This document shows positions 51,852 through 62,347 of a stretch of DNA of 64,000 nucleotides, one piece after another. Position numbers and translations under genes: made by a program. Each line of letters begins with the position of its first letter. Position 1 is the stretch's first letter. Origin of the DNA: Venturia oleaginea (lineage: Eukaryota > Ascomycota > Dothideomycetes > Venturiales > Venturiaceae); contig JABMLP010000009.1 of assembly GCA_013176395.1 (NCBI GenBank), positions 868,001-932,000 of the forward strand, in the 5' to 3' direction. Below the pieces are notes generated by a model that worked only from the letters and a program-made list of their open reading frames with translations, ran no database searches and was not told where the DNA came from.

Positions 51852-52618
51852 CTACCTCAATCGCATGGACGCTTACTACATGATAACAAAGAGAACAACC
51901 CTGTCCGTCGTTCCAGCTGCAGTTCCAGCTAGCGGAGTACCTCACTTCCAAAGTACCAAAACGTCAGTGTCCGCCGACTCCGCTCTCTCCGCAACACCAC
52001 CTTTTTCTCATCTTCATTCATAACCTTCTTCTACCACCTTTATCAAAAGAACACCGACACCGAAAACCCGAATGCAGCCTTTCCCGCCCGTGAGACGGCG
52101 AGTCCCAAGCAAGGCCCTTCCTTCACTCACCATACCATCAAATCTCAATCAAGAACAAAAGTCATTCCTCTCTTCTCAGAAGCGGGACAAGGTCTACATC
52201 GACCGATCACTTCGCTTAATTCCATGTCCAAAAATAATGCTGACGCGTCCATAGTCTCAAGCGTCAGGAGCAAATAAATTTCCATGCATTCTCTGAATTT
52301 TCATCTCCTTCGCTCTCTCCAATAACAAACGGTGTAATCAGGATATCCGAATAATCAAAGATTAAATGCATTAAAACATCCCCATCTTCCAATCCAAAAA
52401 AAAGTCCACCTCACAGTGTCATTTCTCTCGAAGCTTATATATACAAAAACAATTCCGAAAAAAGAAATCGAACAGACCAAATTCTAAAAAAAAATGCTGC
52501 AGACAGCAGCCAATTCAGGCAACGCAATGCCGTGGTATCAAATCCCCTGAATCCAAAAACGCCCATCACAACAATATCAAATCAAGCCAAACCATCAAAA
52601 TAACACAAGAGAAGAATA
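51852..52618. other. intergenic, no gene seen
   Basis: Contains only short frames. It joins the retrotransposon nest to the 3' end of the gene at 52619 and is AT-rich towards its right end, probably the 3' untranslated region of that gene. Confidence 0.45.
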
Positions 52619-55600
52619 TCATATCCTACCACCCTCCACCAATGTTCTCCCAACCAATGACTCAACCCCATCTTCGCCAGTCCTTCTCCTCTCCAAGAAC
52701 CAGCGGAAAGGACCACCATCTTCGTCTCGTTCTCGTACGTAGGCAACACTATCACTGCCACTCCTCGAATGCCCCTTTTGCTGCGCCATTGTAGGTGAGG
52801 TAGGTGGTTCAAGTAAATTAGGTGAGGAAGCAGTGGAAAAGACAGGCGCATGCACATTGCCAGGCTGCATTGTCTGACTTGTCGAACTAGTACTCGTTGA
52901 ACTGGGACTCGCAGGCGTGATCAAACTGGGTAACTCCTGATGCGTCTGTCTTGCAACGCCCTCATTGATAGGCGAATGTATGTCCCTAACAGATTCCTTA
53001 GGGCTCGGAGCCTCACCAGCAAAAACATGCGGATCCGCACGAATGGTCGGAGAATCGTCTTGTCCCTCCTCTTCATAACTTGATGCTTTCTCTGAATCCT
53101 CATTCGAGGCATCTTCCCACTCTTCTTCAGACTCGCGACCTTCGTAATCGATATCTTGCTGCTGGTAGTTCACATCATCGAGATGGTCTTCGTATAAACC
53201 ATCTCCTGCAGTATCATCCGGACTGGTCGGGTCAGACTCAGGGACTGCTTGCCGAATGGGTGAGCTCCAAAGGGTTCGTGGATCACCTTTAGGTATAACA
53301 GGTGAAGAATTCATCGGACTGCTGCCTTCACCACGACTGCTAGTGTTACTGCGTTGACTGCCGCCCCAGGCACCGCGGCGCAGCTTCATGAGTGTCTCCA
53401 TGTTCATGTCACCCTCCCATCCAGGACTCATTTGTGCAAGCGCGTTGAGACTTGGGCTTGACGCCGCATTCCTGTCTCCATGATGTAGTGAGATGTAAGA
53501 ATTGCGCGTCGAATACTCTGATCGCTCAGTGATGGGAGTCAGATTCGGCTCGCGCGTAGAACGTTGTCGTGCGATTTCTCCCCAGTTCTTGGGTCCAAAG
53601 TAGCCACCATAGACTGCATTGCTGTCCTCGTCTGTGGCGGATGCATCCGTAGAGCCAGGTCTAGCGTAGAAACCGAACTCAGACCCATAGACCCCTTCAT
53701 CATCGTTTTCCAGGGCCTCAGCGTTCGCGGCTGCAATAAAAGCATCGTCATCCATGGCGGAATCATAATCCGAATAATCGAAATCGCTCGAGTATATGTC
53801 CTCGCTATAAGCTCCTGGAAAGAGGAACCCGACAGATTTACTCGGTGTCTCATCGATAGCATTCGCAATCTCCGCAGCACGAGCTGTTGGTGGCGATATT
53901 GTTGTGGCCTGACTGAAGCGACCGTCGTCCGGAATCAGGCTTGGACGCGAAGACACATTTTCCTCTTCATCGACGCCCTCATTGGGGTGCGAGGAAGTGT
54001 CTGAAGCGCTACTTTCCGTGCTGTCATCGCGCGCGAAGCGACCATCGGCAAGTGCCTTAGCTGCTGCCATTGCAAGTGCGCTTTGATATCTTGAAATGAT
54101 GTCCATGCTAGGATTTGGATCCGGATGCTCAGGCTCAGGGTCATGGTCAAGTAGAGCAGGTACTGGCTCCGATGGAAGTGAGCTCCTCTGTCTAGCCAGC
54201 TTCTGGCTATTTTGAGGAACCACGCGCCGTAAGCTTTTGACTGGGATTGGAGGAGGAACACCAATTTGTGCCCGTTCGTAGAGAGGATGAGATGGGTCAT
54301 CCAGAACTGATTCATCAAAATGTTGTGTGTCCGTGTCGGCAAAGTCTGCGTCGTCGAATTCACCGTCATCAAAGTAGAAATCATTATCCTGAACCGAGAC
54401 ACCGGCTTTGGGAGGCTCGTCGACACCACCACGAGGAGATGACCGTATTTCTGGTTCTTCCAGAGGTGATACGGCTTCCAACTCGTCATCTTGGAAGGAA
54501 GGTAAGATGCCCAAGCCTTGCACCTCGCCAGTTGGCATGTCGTCGAAGCTCATGCCACCCAATCCCGGAAGCTGGACCTTGCTCACTGGCATATCATCAA
54601 AGCTCATATCACCGAGGCCTTCATGCTGCACCTCACCACCAGGCATGTCGTCGAAACTCATCCCACCAAGTCCCTCATGCTGCACCTCACCAGGCATGTC
54701 ATCAATGGTCATGTTACCAAGTCCTTGATGCTCTGGCTCACCCCCTGGCATATCATCGAAACACATTCCGCCAAGCCCTTGATGCTGCATCTCATCCTCC
54801 TCGTCCTCGAATCCACCAAAATCTCCATCGTCAACCGGGTTGCCCCTCAAAGCCATTTTTGCCGCCTCTTGAATATTGAGATCGTCCATTCCCATCACCA
54901 TCCCGTTCGTCGGCATGCTATTCAGCGTCATATTGCCAATACCTCCAGTCAATCCACCACCTCCATAATCCCAGTCTTCGCCGACCATGGGTACATCGTC
55001 ATCCATGTCATCATAGTCCATGTCGTCATAGTCCATCTCATCTTCCTCTTCTTCACTTTGATCCTCTTCCGCCTGCCGATGTTGATTCGCCAATGCTTTG
55101 GCGGCGGCCTTCTCCCTATGCCTCTCTTCCATGATCTTTTCCTGGGCAGCAGAGTCTGTATTCGCGTACTGGAAACTGAAGCGTGACGCTCTCGAGTGCA
55201 TATGCGCGGGGAGTCCTGCAGACTGAAAATCCGATCCAATACTCGACCTTGACCCAAAACTAGCCCTTGATTCTACACGAGAACGTGAGGTCGGCGGGTT
55301 CCGCATAGACATATTCCGCGGGGTGAAAATAGTATTAGCATTAGCATTTTCTTTTGGTACGTCATCCCCTCGATTTGACGATGGCGACATTGGATCCTCC
55401 ATAAGGGGCGAAAGTGGACCTCTCGCAGCCGATAGCCCAACATAAGCTTCTTGTGGTTGAACGGGAGGTGCCAGCATCGGCTGAGGGGGCTGCGATTGTG
55501 GTGGTGATAGAGGTGGATCTGCCGGGAGAGGTTTGTAGACTGTCTTTGCTGTTCTCGCAAACGGTGGCAGAAGTGATGGCGGTGGCATTGTCTCATGCTC

Positions 55601-57076
55601 TGGCGGTGGTAATGAATTTCGCGCAAGGAAATCTTTGTTCGCGAGACTCTCGGCATGAATGGCAGAAGCATTTGTATTCCTCCTCTCATCTGGATCATCG
55701 TCAAAGTGCTCCTTAAAAACAGGCGTGTGCTGACTTTGACGCTCGTGGCGAACGTGCAAAGTATCGTCGCTTCCCTTTCGAGGTTGATTACTTGACTCTT
55801 GACCTTCTCTCGAGGACAAATCGCGTGACCCCGACATATCGCCCAAAGCAGTCATGTTCTGGCTCAAGAAATTGCGTCGTGGTGCACTAAAGTCATGAAC
55901 AACTTTACCACGGATACTTGGATCATAGCCCTCAGGAAGAGGAGAAACGCTCGGATTCCTGGAGGAGGAGATGAGAGATTCCTCGGATAGTGGTTCCAAG
56001 TCTTGTCCATTCCGCCGCCGCGACAACAAAGACATTGGATTGAGGAGGTGGAACATATGTTTGCCCTGCCGAGCCGGTGCTTGCTGGGAATTCTGATTCG
56101 GGGATTGTCGAAATCCTTGCTGATTTCCAAGTTGCATTGTAGGATTTCTGGAATACAATTGATGCGTTTCATTTGGAGGAGGTACCACTGGAGGCGAGAC
56201 AACATCAAATTGACGATATTGATGGCCAGGTCGTGAGTAGTCCTCGTCTTCGTCTTGCGTAAATGGTAGGGGCGGGATGACCTCCTGTGTCTTCAAACCT
56301 CCTACCGGCATAGAGTTCTGCCTCAGATATGGAAATCGATCTTTGGGTGGCACCATCGGTGGAGGAGATGATACCTCGAACGGCCTTCGTGCTGCCTGGC
56401 TTATAATCTCCTGCGTTCTCTGATAAGAACTCTTGCGTTCCCGCGCCTGTATATCCTGTGTGGCAAGCTGAAAAGCACTCTGGTCCTCCCGCCAATCTCT
56501 CGTCGAAGGTTCTCCTGACGTGTGCGGTCTGCTCTCAGCCTGCGGTATCATCTGCTCAGGTATATCATGATGCGACCTATTCTCATGTATGGTGAATTGA
56601 TATCCTTGTACCGGTCTCCCCTCCCACTCGGTCCTCGAATTGTGACTCCCATTGTGCTCCTGTTGCTGGCATCCGGGACTCCTCTCCCTTCTCAATTCAA
56701 GGCCATGCTCGTATCCCTGAACCGCACTCTGCCCTCCACCTGGGTTCTTTCCATAAACACTCGCAACCCTCGGTATTGGAGGTAAACTCGGTGGATGTGG
56801 TGACACTGGCGATTCAACAGGCGCAGGTGATGCATAATTTTCCCTCTGTTGTAATCCAGAGTTCCCACCTTCTTCTCTCCTGGTAAAGAAAAATGGACTC
56901 GGACTTGGACTCTCAGCACTGCCGATACTTCCAATGCTCGTCGCGGAGGCATCAGAAGAGGGACCATGACTCGAATTAGGGGGCTGTAGAAAGCCCGAGG
57001 CTTGTATGGAATGTGTTGTGGGAGATGAAGGCGTCGAGCCTGAACGCTTGTGGTGGGGACGGAGTTTGGAGAACAT
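52619..57076 (-). CDS. large intrinsically disordered fungal protein with GLGxMSFDDMP repeats
   Basis: 1485 residues without introns. ATG 57076 (MFSKLRPHHKRSGSTPSSP) was chosen as a typical start; an in-frame ATG 20 codons upstream exists. The protein is Ser/Pro/Gln-rich and disordered throughout. Around residues 755-865 five tandem units of 16-18 residues repeat GLGGMSFDDMP with acidic or HQ linkers, next to an acidic MDYDD repeat. Further Asp/Tyr-rich patches follow (FDYSDYDSAMDDD). The extreme C-terminus, GGPFRWFLERRRTGEDGV to VEGGRI, looks like the conserved anchor of this fungal protein. Function unknown; scaffold-like features only. Confidence 0.8.
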   Translation of the reverse strand: MFSKLRPHHKRSGSTPSSPTTHSIQASGFLQPPNSSHGPSSDASATSIGSIGSAESPSPSPFFFTRREEGGNSGLQQRENYASPAPVESPVSPHPPSLPPIPRVASVYGKNPGGGQSAVQGYEHGLELRRERSPGCQQQEHNGSHNSRTEWEGRPVQGYQFTIHENRSHHDIPEQMIPQAESRPHTSGEPSTRDWREDQSAFQLATQDIQARERKSSYQRTQEIISQAARRPFEVSSPPPMVPPKDRFPYLRQNSMPVGGLKTQEVIPPLPFTQDEDEDYSRPGHQYRQFDVVSPPVVPPPNETHQLYSRNPTMQLGNQQGFRQSPNQNSQQAPARQGKHMFHLLNPMSLLSRRRNGQDLEPLSEESLISSSRNPSVSPLPEGYDPSIRGKVVHDFSAPRRNFLSQNMTALGDMSGSRDLSSREGQESSNQPRKGSDDTLHVRHERQSQHTPVFKEHFDDDPDERRNTNASAIHAESLANKDFLARNSLPPPEHETMPPPSLLPPFARTAKTVYKPLPADPPLSPPQSQPPQPMLAPPVQPQEAYVGLSAARGPLSPLMEDPMSPSSNRGDDVPKENANANTIFTPRNMSMRNPPTSRSRVESRASFGSRSSIGSDFQSAGLPAHMHSRASRFSFQYANTDSAAQEKIMEERHREKAAAKALANQHRQAEEDQSEEEEDEMDYDDMDYDDMDDDVPMVGEDWDYGGGGLTGGIGNMTLNSMPTNGMVMGMDDLNIQEAAKMALRGNPVDDGDFGGFEDEEDEMQHQGLGGMCFDDMPGGEPEHQGLGNMTIDDMPGEVQHEGLGGMSFDDMPGGEVQHEGLGDMSFDDMPVSKVQLPGLGGMSFDDMPTGEVQGLGILPSFQDDELEAVSPLEEPEIRSSPRGGVDEPPKAGVSVQDNDFYFDDGEFDDADFADTDTQHFDESVLDDPSHPLYERAQIGVPPPIPVKSLRRVVPQNSQKLARQRSSLPSEPVPALLDHDPEPEHPDPNPSMDIISRYQSALAMAAAKALADGRFARDDSTESSASDTSSHPNEGVDEEENVSSRPSLIPDDGRFSQATTISPPTARAAEIANAIDETPSKSVGFLFPGAYSEDIYSSDFDYSDYDSAMDDDAFIAAANAEALENDDEGVYGSEFGFYARPGSTDASATDEDSNAVYGGYFGPKNWGEIARQRSTREPNLTPITERSEYSTRNSYISLHHGDRNAASSPSLNALAQMSPGWEGDMNMETLMKLRRGAWGGSQRSNTSSRGEGSSPMNSSPVIPKGDPRTLWSSPIRQAVPESDPTSPDDTAGDGLYEDHLDDVNYQQQDIDYEGRESEEEWEDASNEDSEKASSYEEEGQDDSPTIRADPHVFAGEAPSPKESVRDIHSPINEGVARQTHQELPSLITPASPSSTSTSSTSQTMQPGNVHAPVFSTASSPNLLEPPTSPTMAQQKGHSRSGSDSVAYVRERDEDGGPFRWFLERRRTGEDGVESLVGRTLVEGGRI
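54490..54800 (-). repeat. coding tandem repeat, ~54 bp units
   Basis: Five tandem units encode the GLGxMxxDDMP block of the disordered protein; a sixth decayed unit (GLGILPSF) ends the array. Unit length varies between 48 and 54 bp, always a multiple of three. Confidence 0.8.
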
Positions 57077-58835
57077 GTTGATTGCTGGAATGTATGGCGG
57101 CGGCCATATAAGGCTTCCTTTTCTAGATTCTTGCAAGTCGCCTAGGGCGATTGTGGCCGCTCAAGGGCTCTTTCGGTGCGATACGGGCATGAGGAAGTGG
57201 GAGTATGATAACGATGCGGCCAGTCGTAGACTCGGTGGGATATGAAGTGGCAGCAGGTCGAAAGCGAAAAAGCGAATGGAGACTCTGGGTTTCCTACAGC
57301 AAGCGATTGTCTCTTTCTCTTCCCTTTGGTGTGAATAACCAGCCGTTGGATACTTGTCGGGTTGGGATGCTTACTTCGATCTCAGGAGAGATGGTTCTCT
57401 CGTTTGTTGAAGCAGCTGAAACGGTTTCGCCAACAACAAACACAGACTGAATCTTGACCACTGCTGGCGCAATCATAAACGATAGTTCTACTCATGCCAA
57501 AAGCAAATCCTCCAAGCAATAATCCCGCGTTCAATTGACCCCAAACGGACTCGGCATGAACCCTTTTATCCAATGACGGAGGCTACCCGCAGAATCATGA
57601 ATCGACAAGAGGCTGAGTAACATCAAATCGCTCCCTTACATCCGGGCAATGAAAAGTCCTACCTGAATCCAGCCTAATGCAAGCACGCCAAAACAAAACA
57701 TCCGGCCGCGTAACGACGAGAATATCTACGGTCCAATCGACGCTCACGAAAGTCGTCCCTCACCTTTCACCTAGTATTAGGAGCTTTTACGCATCCGAGT
57801 CATCATCACACTGCGCAAAGCCTCGAACTCTCCCGACTTCTTTGCGACACGCCCAAATTAAGAAGTAAAGTTTCTTATAGAGCAGTCTCAGTAGAGTGAA
57901 ACACACCCCGTTTCCCCAATTCTCTCGCTATAAAAAAAAACCCTATCCTTGTAGCGATCATGGGGATGGTCCGTCGAGAGAACGTGGCATCTCATAGATT
58001 CATAATCATACCCGACAAAGCATTGACCTCGGATATATATCCTCTAGAGTTTATATTTGCGAATAGATCCCTTATTCCTGCGATTAGATCCCTTATTATA
58101 CCGTAATTATTTACCATATTCGTTAGTACCTTGTACATCCACAACCCTCCTAATCCCATCGCAACCCTTCAAATTACACATTCCTCCCTAAAAGCGCTCT
58201 TCCTACAACATACCCTTCGAGAAGAACAATCAGTCTTCCCCAAGCTTTCCTCCTATACAAAGTGATTTTGGGACAAAATATGCGATTACGCTGAAGCTGT
58301 ATACGAGTGCTACGAGGCTCGTATGAGTACGAGGCACTTGCGATCAGATCCCTCATCGTAACAAGACATAGAATTCACCGACCCAAAGAAGCACAGCACC
58401 AGAAACGCTGATGTGTGAAATAGAGCAGCCTCGAAACCACAAGGCCGAGTCTCTCGGAAATCCACATTCCAGAGCACTGTACTGGAAATTCCCCAGAAGC
58501 AAGACAGCAAGACAGCAATTATCTACAAAAAGAATAGTAGTATTCAAAGCGGGGAGAGAGACATAACACTGCCCGAGTTGTGGCGATTACTGGCATCTAT
58601 TGATACCCAATAAGGTATAAGATAAGATCCGAAGAGTGTAGTAGTAACAACCCTGCCACCCACGTCTATCCGTCAAGTACAACCCCCTCACACCATCACA
58701 TTTGAGATCTCAGAAGACTGTGACCATTGTGTTCCCCATCCCCATTCCCAACATCAATACATACCAATAACACCCGAAAAGGCCATACCGGGAGCACAAA
58801 GTCGCGTTCCCATTCACGTCTTCCAATTCATGAAA
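57077..58835. other. 1.76 kb intergenic region, no gene seen
   Basis: No convincing frame. Around 58040-58100 the phrase GATTAGATCCCTTATT occurs in two tandem variants (a third, diverged, near 58340). The left part presumably holds the promoter of the disordered-protein gene. Confidence 0.45.
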
Positions 58836-61004
58836 TCACATCTTTCCTACACCCTTGCCAGGAATATCGATCTTGGCCAATTCAAGCCTATTGCTGCCAG
58901 GTGTTTGAAGCATATTGCTCAACCTCAAATTGCCACGCTTGAGCTTGGAGTGTTTCCTCAGTTTCTTTCTTGCCACCATCACCGGGACACTCGATTTCGT
59001 AACCAGATAATTGCTGAAGGACCCAAGCAGTACTCCCTTGAGTGCCGAGCGGCCACGAGATCCAAGGATGACGAGAGTCGGTTCGAGATAATCGATCTGT
59101 TCAAACACCATTAGCAATTTAATTGTGATAGGGAAGGGAAATAACTCACCACCTCAGTAATCATATGCTTAGGGCTCTTGCAATGAAAAACTTCAACAAC
59201 AACCCGGACCTGCAGCTTGGTTTTTCGCAGCAGCTTGATACACCTGTCTGTAATCTCCTCGGCAGCAAAATACCGCTCCCTCTCCGCTTTATCCATCTTT
59301 TTGACATCTGGCATATTCAACTCTCCCCTCTCCAAACTTTGCGCGCTCCCCAAATCAGAAGTGGTCCGGCCGCGCGGTTTCTCACCTGGCACTGTCAGTA
59401 CATCTTGATGATTAAGTGTACGCACAATTGCTGCCGCGTCTTTCATAGTTGAAGCACCTTGTCCAATTTCGATTGAGCTAGGACCGTCGCCGCCAGTTCC
59501 GACGTCTTCATCTACGGCATAGACCGCCAGTAAAGTGTCCCCGTCACGTAAGACCGTGCCAATCGTCCATTCGAGCGCATATGCTGCTTCTTCGCTAAGA
59601 TCAGTTGCAACCAAATACATCCGTTGTCTTCGTAGACCCTGCTCGGCTTCATGTTGGTATCGTCTATAGTCGCCTCGTAGGATTTGCCGTATGCATCTAT
59701 ATGCAGTGGGAGTGCTGTGGATAGGCGAAAGTGTCAATGTCATTTGCTGGGCGGTAGAAATATCAGTTCGCTGCTGTTCTTCATCGCTGTCAAGAGGCGT
59801 GTTGATCCCCGAAGACTGGCCTGCATCGAATGAAGTGTGCGGATGAATACTCCCTCTTTTCGCGCTCAGTTTCTGGCCTCCTGGACCCGTCAAAGTGACT
59901 GTCGGTTCCACGGGCTCCAGCAGTGATCGAACCTGATATGTTTTTCCTGCGTGTGTTAGCCTCGCATTGGCTCGTACTGAGTATTCCTGACTCACGCTCT
60001 TCCTCGGCCGCGGCGAGCAAGCTCTTGGGAGGTCTCTTGTCATCAGTAGCTCCAGAGGAGCCTTTTCTCGTCCTACCTCGACCTCGGTGGTCAGGATGCC
60101 ACTCGTCATCGTCACTACTGCCTGGTGATTCCTCATCTTCGGTGCTCTCTCCATTAGCGTCTTCATGAATGTCCTTTGTCAGCCTCACGCCTCCATCCGG
60201 AGCTAGTTCCTCCCCTTTGGCAAGATTGACACCCTTGCGAGTTGGCAAACTTGAAAGTGACCCAGAAGATTTGAGCAGTGCTGCGTCTGACAATCTGCGG
60301 TATGCACTGTTCAGATCAATCACCTGCCCATTGCCCGAAACGTATTTGCCTGGCGTCGTCATCAAGTTAGACGAGTTGGAGTTCAGCCTGTGCCCTGGAC
60401 TTTGTGAACGGCTAGCGTGTATGCCAGGAGCTGGTGATTTCGACTTGTTGCCCCTCATCAACAACGATCCTCTCCGTTCTTCTGGCGTATTGCGCGAGCC
60501 ACTATCCAGCGACCCAAAAATGCCAGCCATTGCACCCGGCTTTTTCTTTCCGCCTTGTGTGACTCTTTTCGGCATGGCCTGGCTATCAATGCTGGGCATC
60601 ATTTCGAATTGATATTTGTCTTCAGGCCTCATCTTTGGACTGGGAAATCCGCGTCCTCTGGGGATACCTGGAGGAGAAGAGGAGCCATGCGAAAGCCGAT
60701 GAGGTCGGGGTCCGAATCCTGGTGTAGGAGGAGGAGAGGTTGTGTCGAGCATACTGCGATAAGTCTGCCCTTGGCTGAATGTTGAACCTGTGGGACTGGT
60801 AATGCCGGCTCCTAGACCTGCGATTGATGAGCGCCTTCCTGTGCGTCCCGTGCCAACATCCAGCATGCTGCGTACTGGCGACTGTGCAAATGAAGGACTT
60901 GATGGTCTTTGCGAAGCTATATTCTGGATCGACTGTGGTCTCCTTCCCTCCAGAATATCCATGACCTCGTTCATTTCATCGTTGAGAGCGGCTTCGAGCG
61001 ACAT
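58836..61004 (-). CDS. universal stress protein (UspA fold) with long disordered N-terminus
   Basis: 688 residues in three exons: 61004-59996, 59946-59150 and 59096-58836 (introns 49 and 53 nt, phases consistent). The first 440 residues are Ser/Pro/Arg-rich and disordered (MSLEAALNDEMNEVMDILEG at the start). The UspA domain begins near residue 450 (RMYLVATDLSEEAAYALEWT) and is split by a long insert. It ends with the nucleotide-binding loop LVILGSRGRSALKGVLLGSF and VPVMVARKK, matching G-x2-G-x9-G-S. Such proteins bind ATP or AMP and respond to starvation and other stress. The C-terminal tail is basic. Confidence 0.9.
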
Positions 61005-62347
61005 GTCGGCGGTTTTGTTCTGTCTCGCGATAATTGTTGTAGCGAAGGGAAGGAGGGAGGCGAATGGTAGGTATTTGAGGGCAAGATAAATCGAACTGTA
61101 GCCTAATTACAGCAGCGACTGCCGGCAGGTGAGTGTCCGGGCAATTGGACCTGTTCTCCAATTCAATGAGTAGGAGGCGGGTGTTTGTAACACGTGGGCT
61201 GGATGTCAGGCCATGAGCATGGTCTGATGAAGCTCTGGTGTTGTAGGAGGTAGTCGTGGGCTGTCACAAGGCTGACGGTGAAGGGTTAGACAAACAGTCG
61301 ACCACTTGTTCAAGCGCAAGTAAGTCGAGGCGATAATGCGGCGCGGTTTGGAGCGGTGCCTGATATGACTGTCTAGTGAGTACTGTGTTGGAGAGGTGAG
61401 TATTCAAGTCTCGTCATCAACGTATTTCATTTGATCGTTGAGGTTGAATTCGATTCGGGACATGGTCTTGGAAGGAGTTCGGTTTGGAATGGACAGGCGG
61501 TTCAGTTCGGCTTGGCGAAGCTGGCGATGGGATGGGGAGACAAAGATGAGGATCTGAAGGAGCCAGGGTTCACAAACAGGGTGGAAACCCCGTCAGAGCG
61601 CCTGCCAGACCCTCGGAATCCGTTCAGGCTTGTCGGGAAAGGGCTAGCATCGACCAAAAGCAACTACCTCTACCACCACGACATACTCTGATATCCCATG
61701 TCATCTCTGCTCTCTGCCTCGCTGCTTGATCTCAAACCCTCCCTTCCACCAAGCTCGATTCCCTGCCCAGATCCGCATCGAAGTCAGTGAGAGGCATTCA
61801 AGTGTCCCGAACAGTCATCCTTGGGGTATGCCGCGCCCTCAATCGCTTCCTTGGCCGTGGACTTGGCTGCGTCCGCGGAGTGGAGTTGGGCAGGGAAGAC
61901 AAGAGACGGCTGGTAAAGGTGGTTCCATCGGTTGTGCCTGAGAAAAGCAGTCGAGGACCCCGAGGAAGGATAAGATTTTCCGACTGGCAGTTGGACACGG
62001 GAGATGGCGTTGAAAACAGCTCTATCATGCTTTGTTGGCAGCAAGTGCCATAAACGCTGCCCCATCAACAAAGAGGACAACAGCTCAAAGGTCGACTGTG
62101 CTGGCAAAGATTCGCACAACTCATCAACATGTTCGCTAGGAGTATCCCTTCCCTTTACGTCCACGCGACCGACTGTATTTTACAGGGGTGATGATGTATT
62201 TCATTTGACGCCTCTATCCATCCACGTCTACAAAATCTGATCTACTACCAAACACTAATTGGCCCAAGAGCAAAGAAAGACTTGATCCAAAAACGCTATT
62301 CTCCGATATCCTTTTTTCCAAACAAAAGAGGGGACCCTATGATCCTG
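61005..62347. other. 1.3 kb intergenic region, no gene called
   Basis: A 126-codon minus frame (61784-62164) and overlapping + frames exist, but none has motifs or intron support. It contains the promoter side of the stress-protein gene and the 3' side of the Argonaute gene. Confidence 0.4.

Noticed and set aside
61784..62164. 126-codon minus-strand ORF between the stress-protein and Argonaute genes
   Set aside because: No motif, no intron, and overlapping + strand frames are equally open; composition looks like chance.
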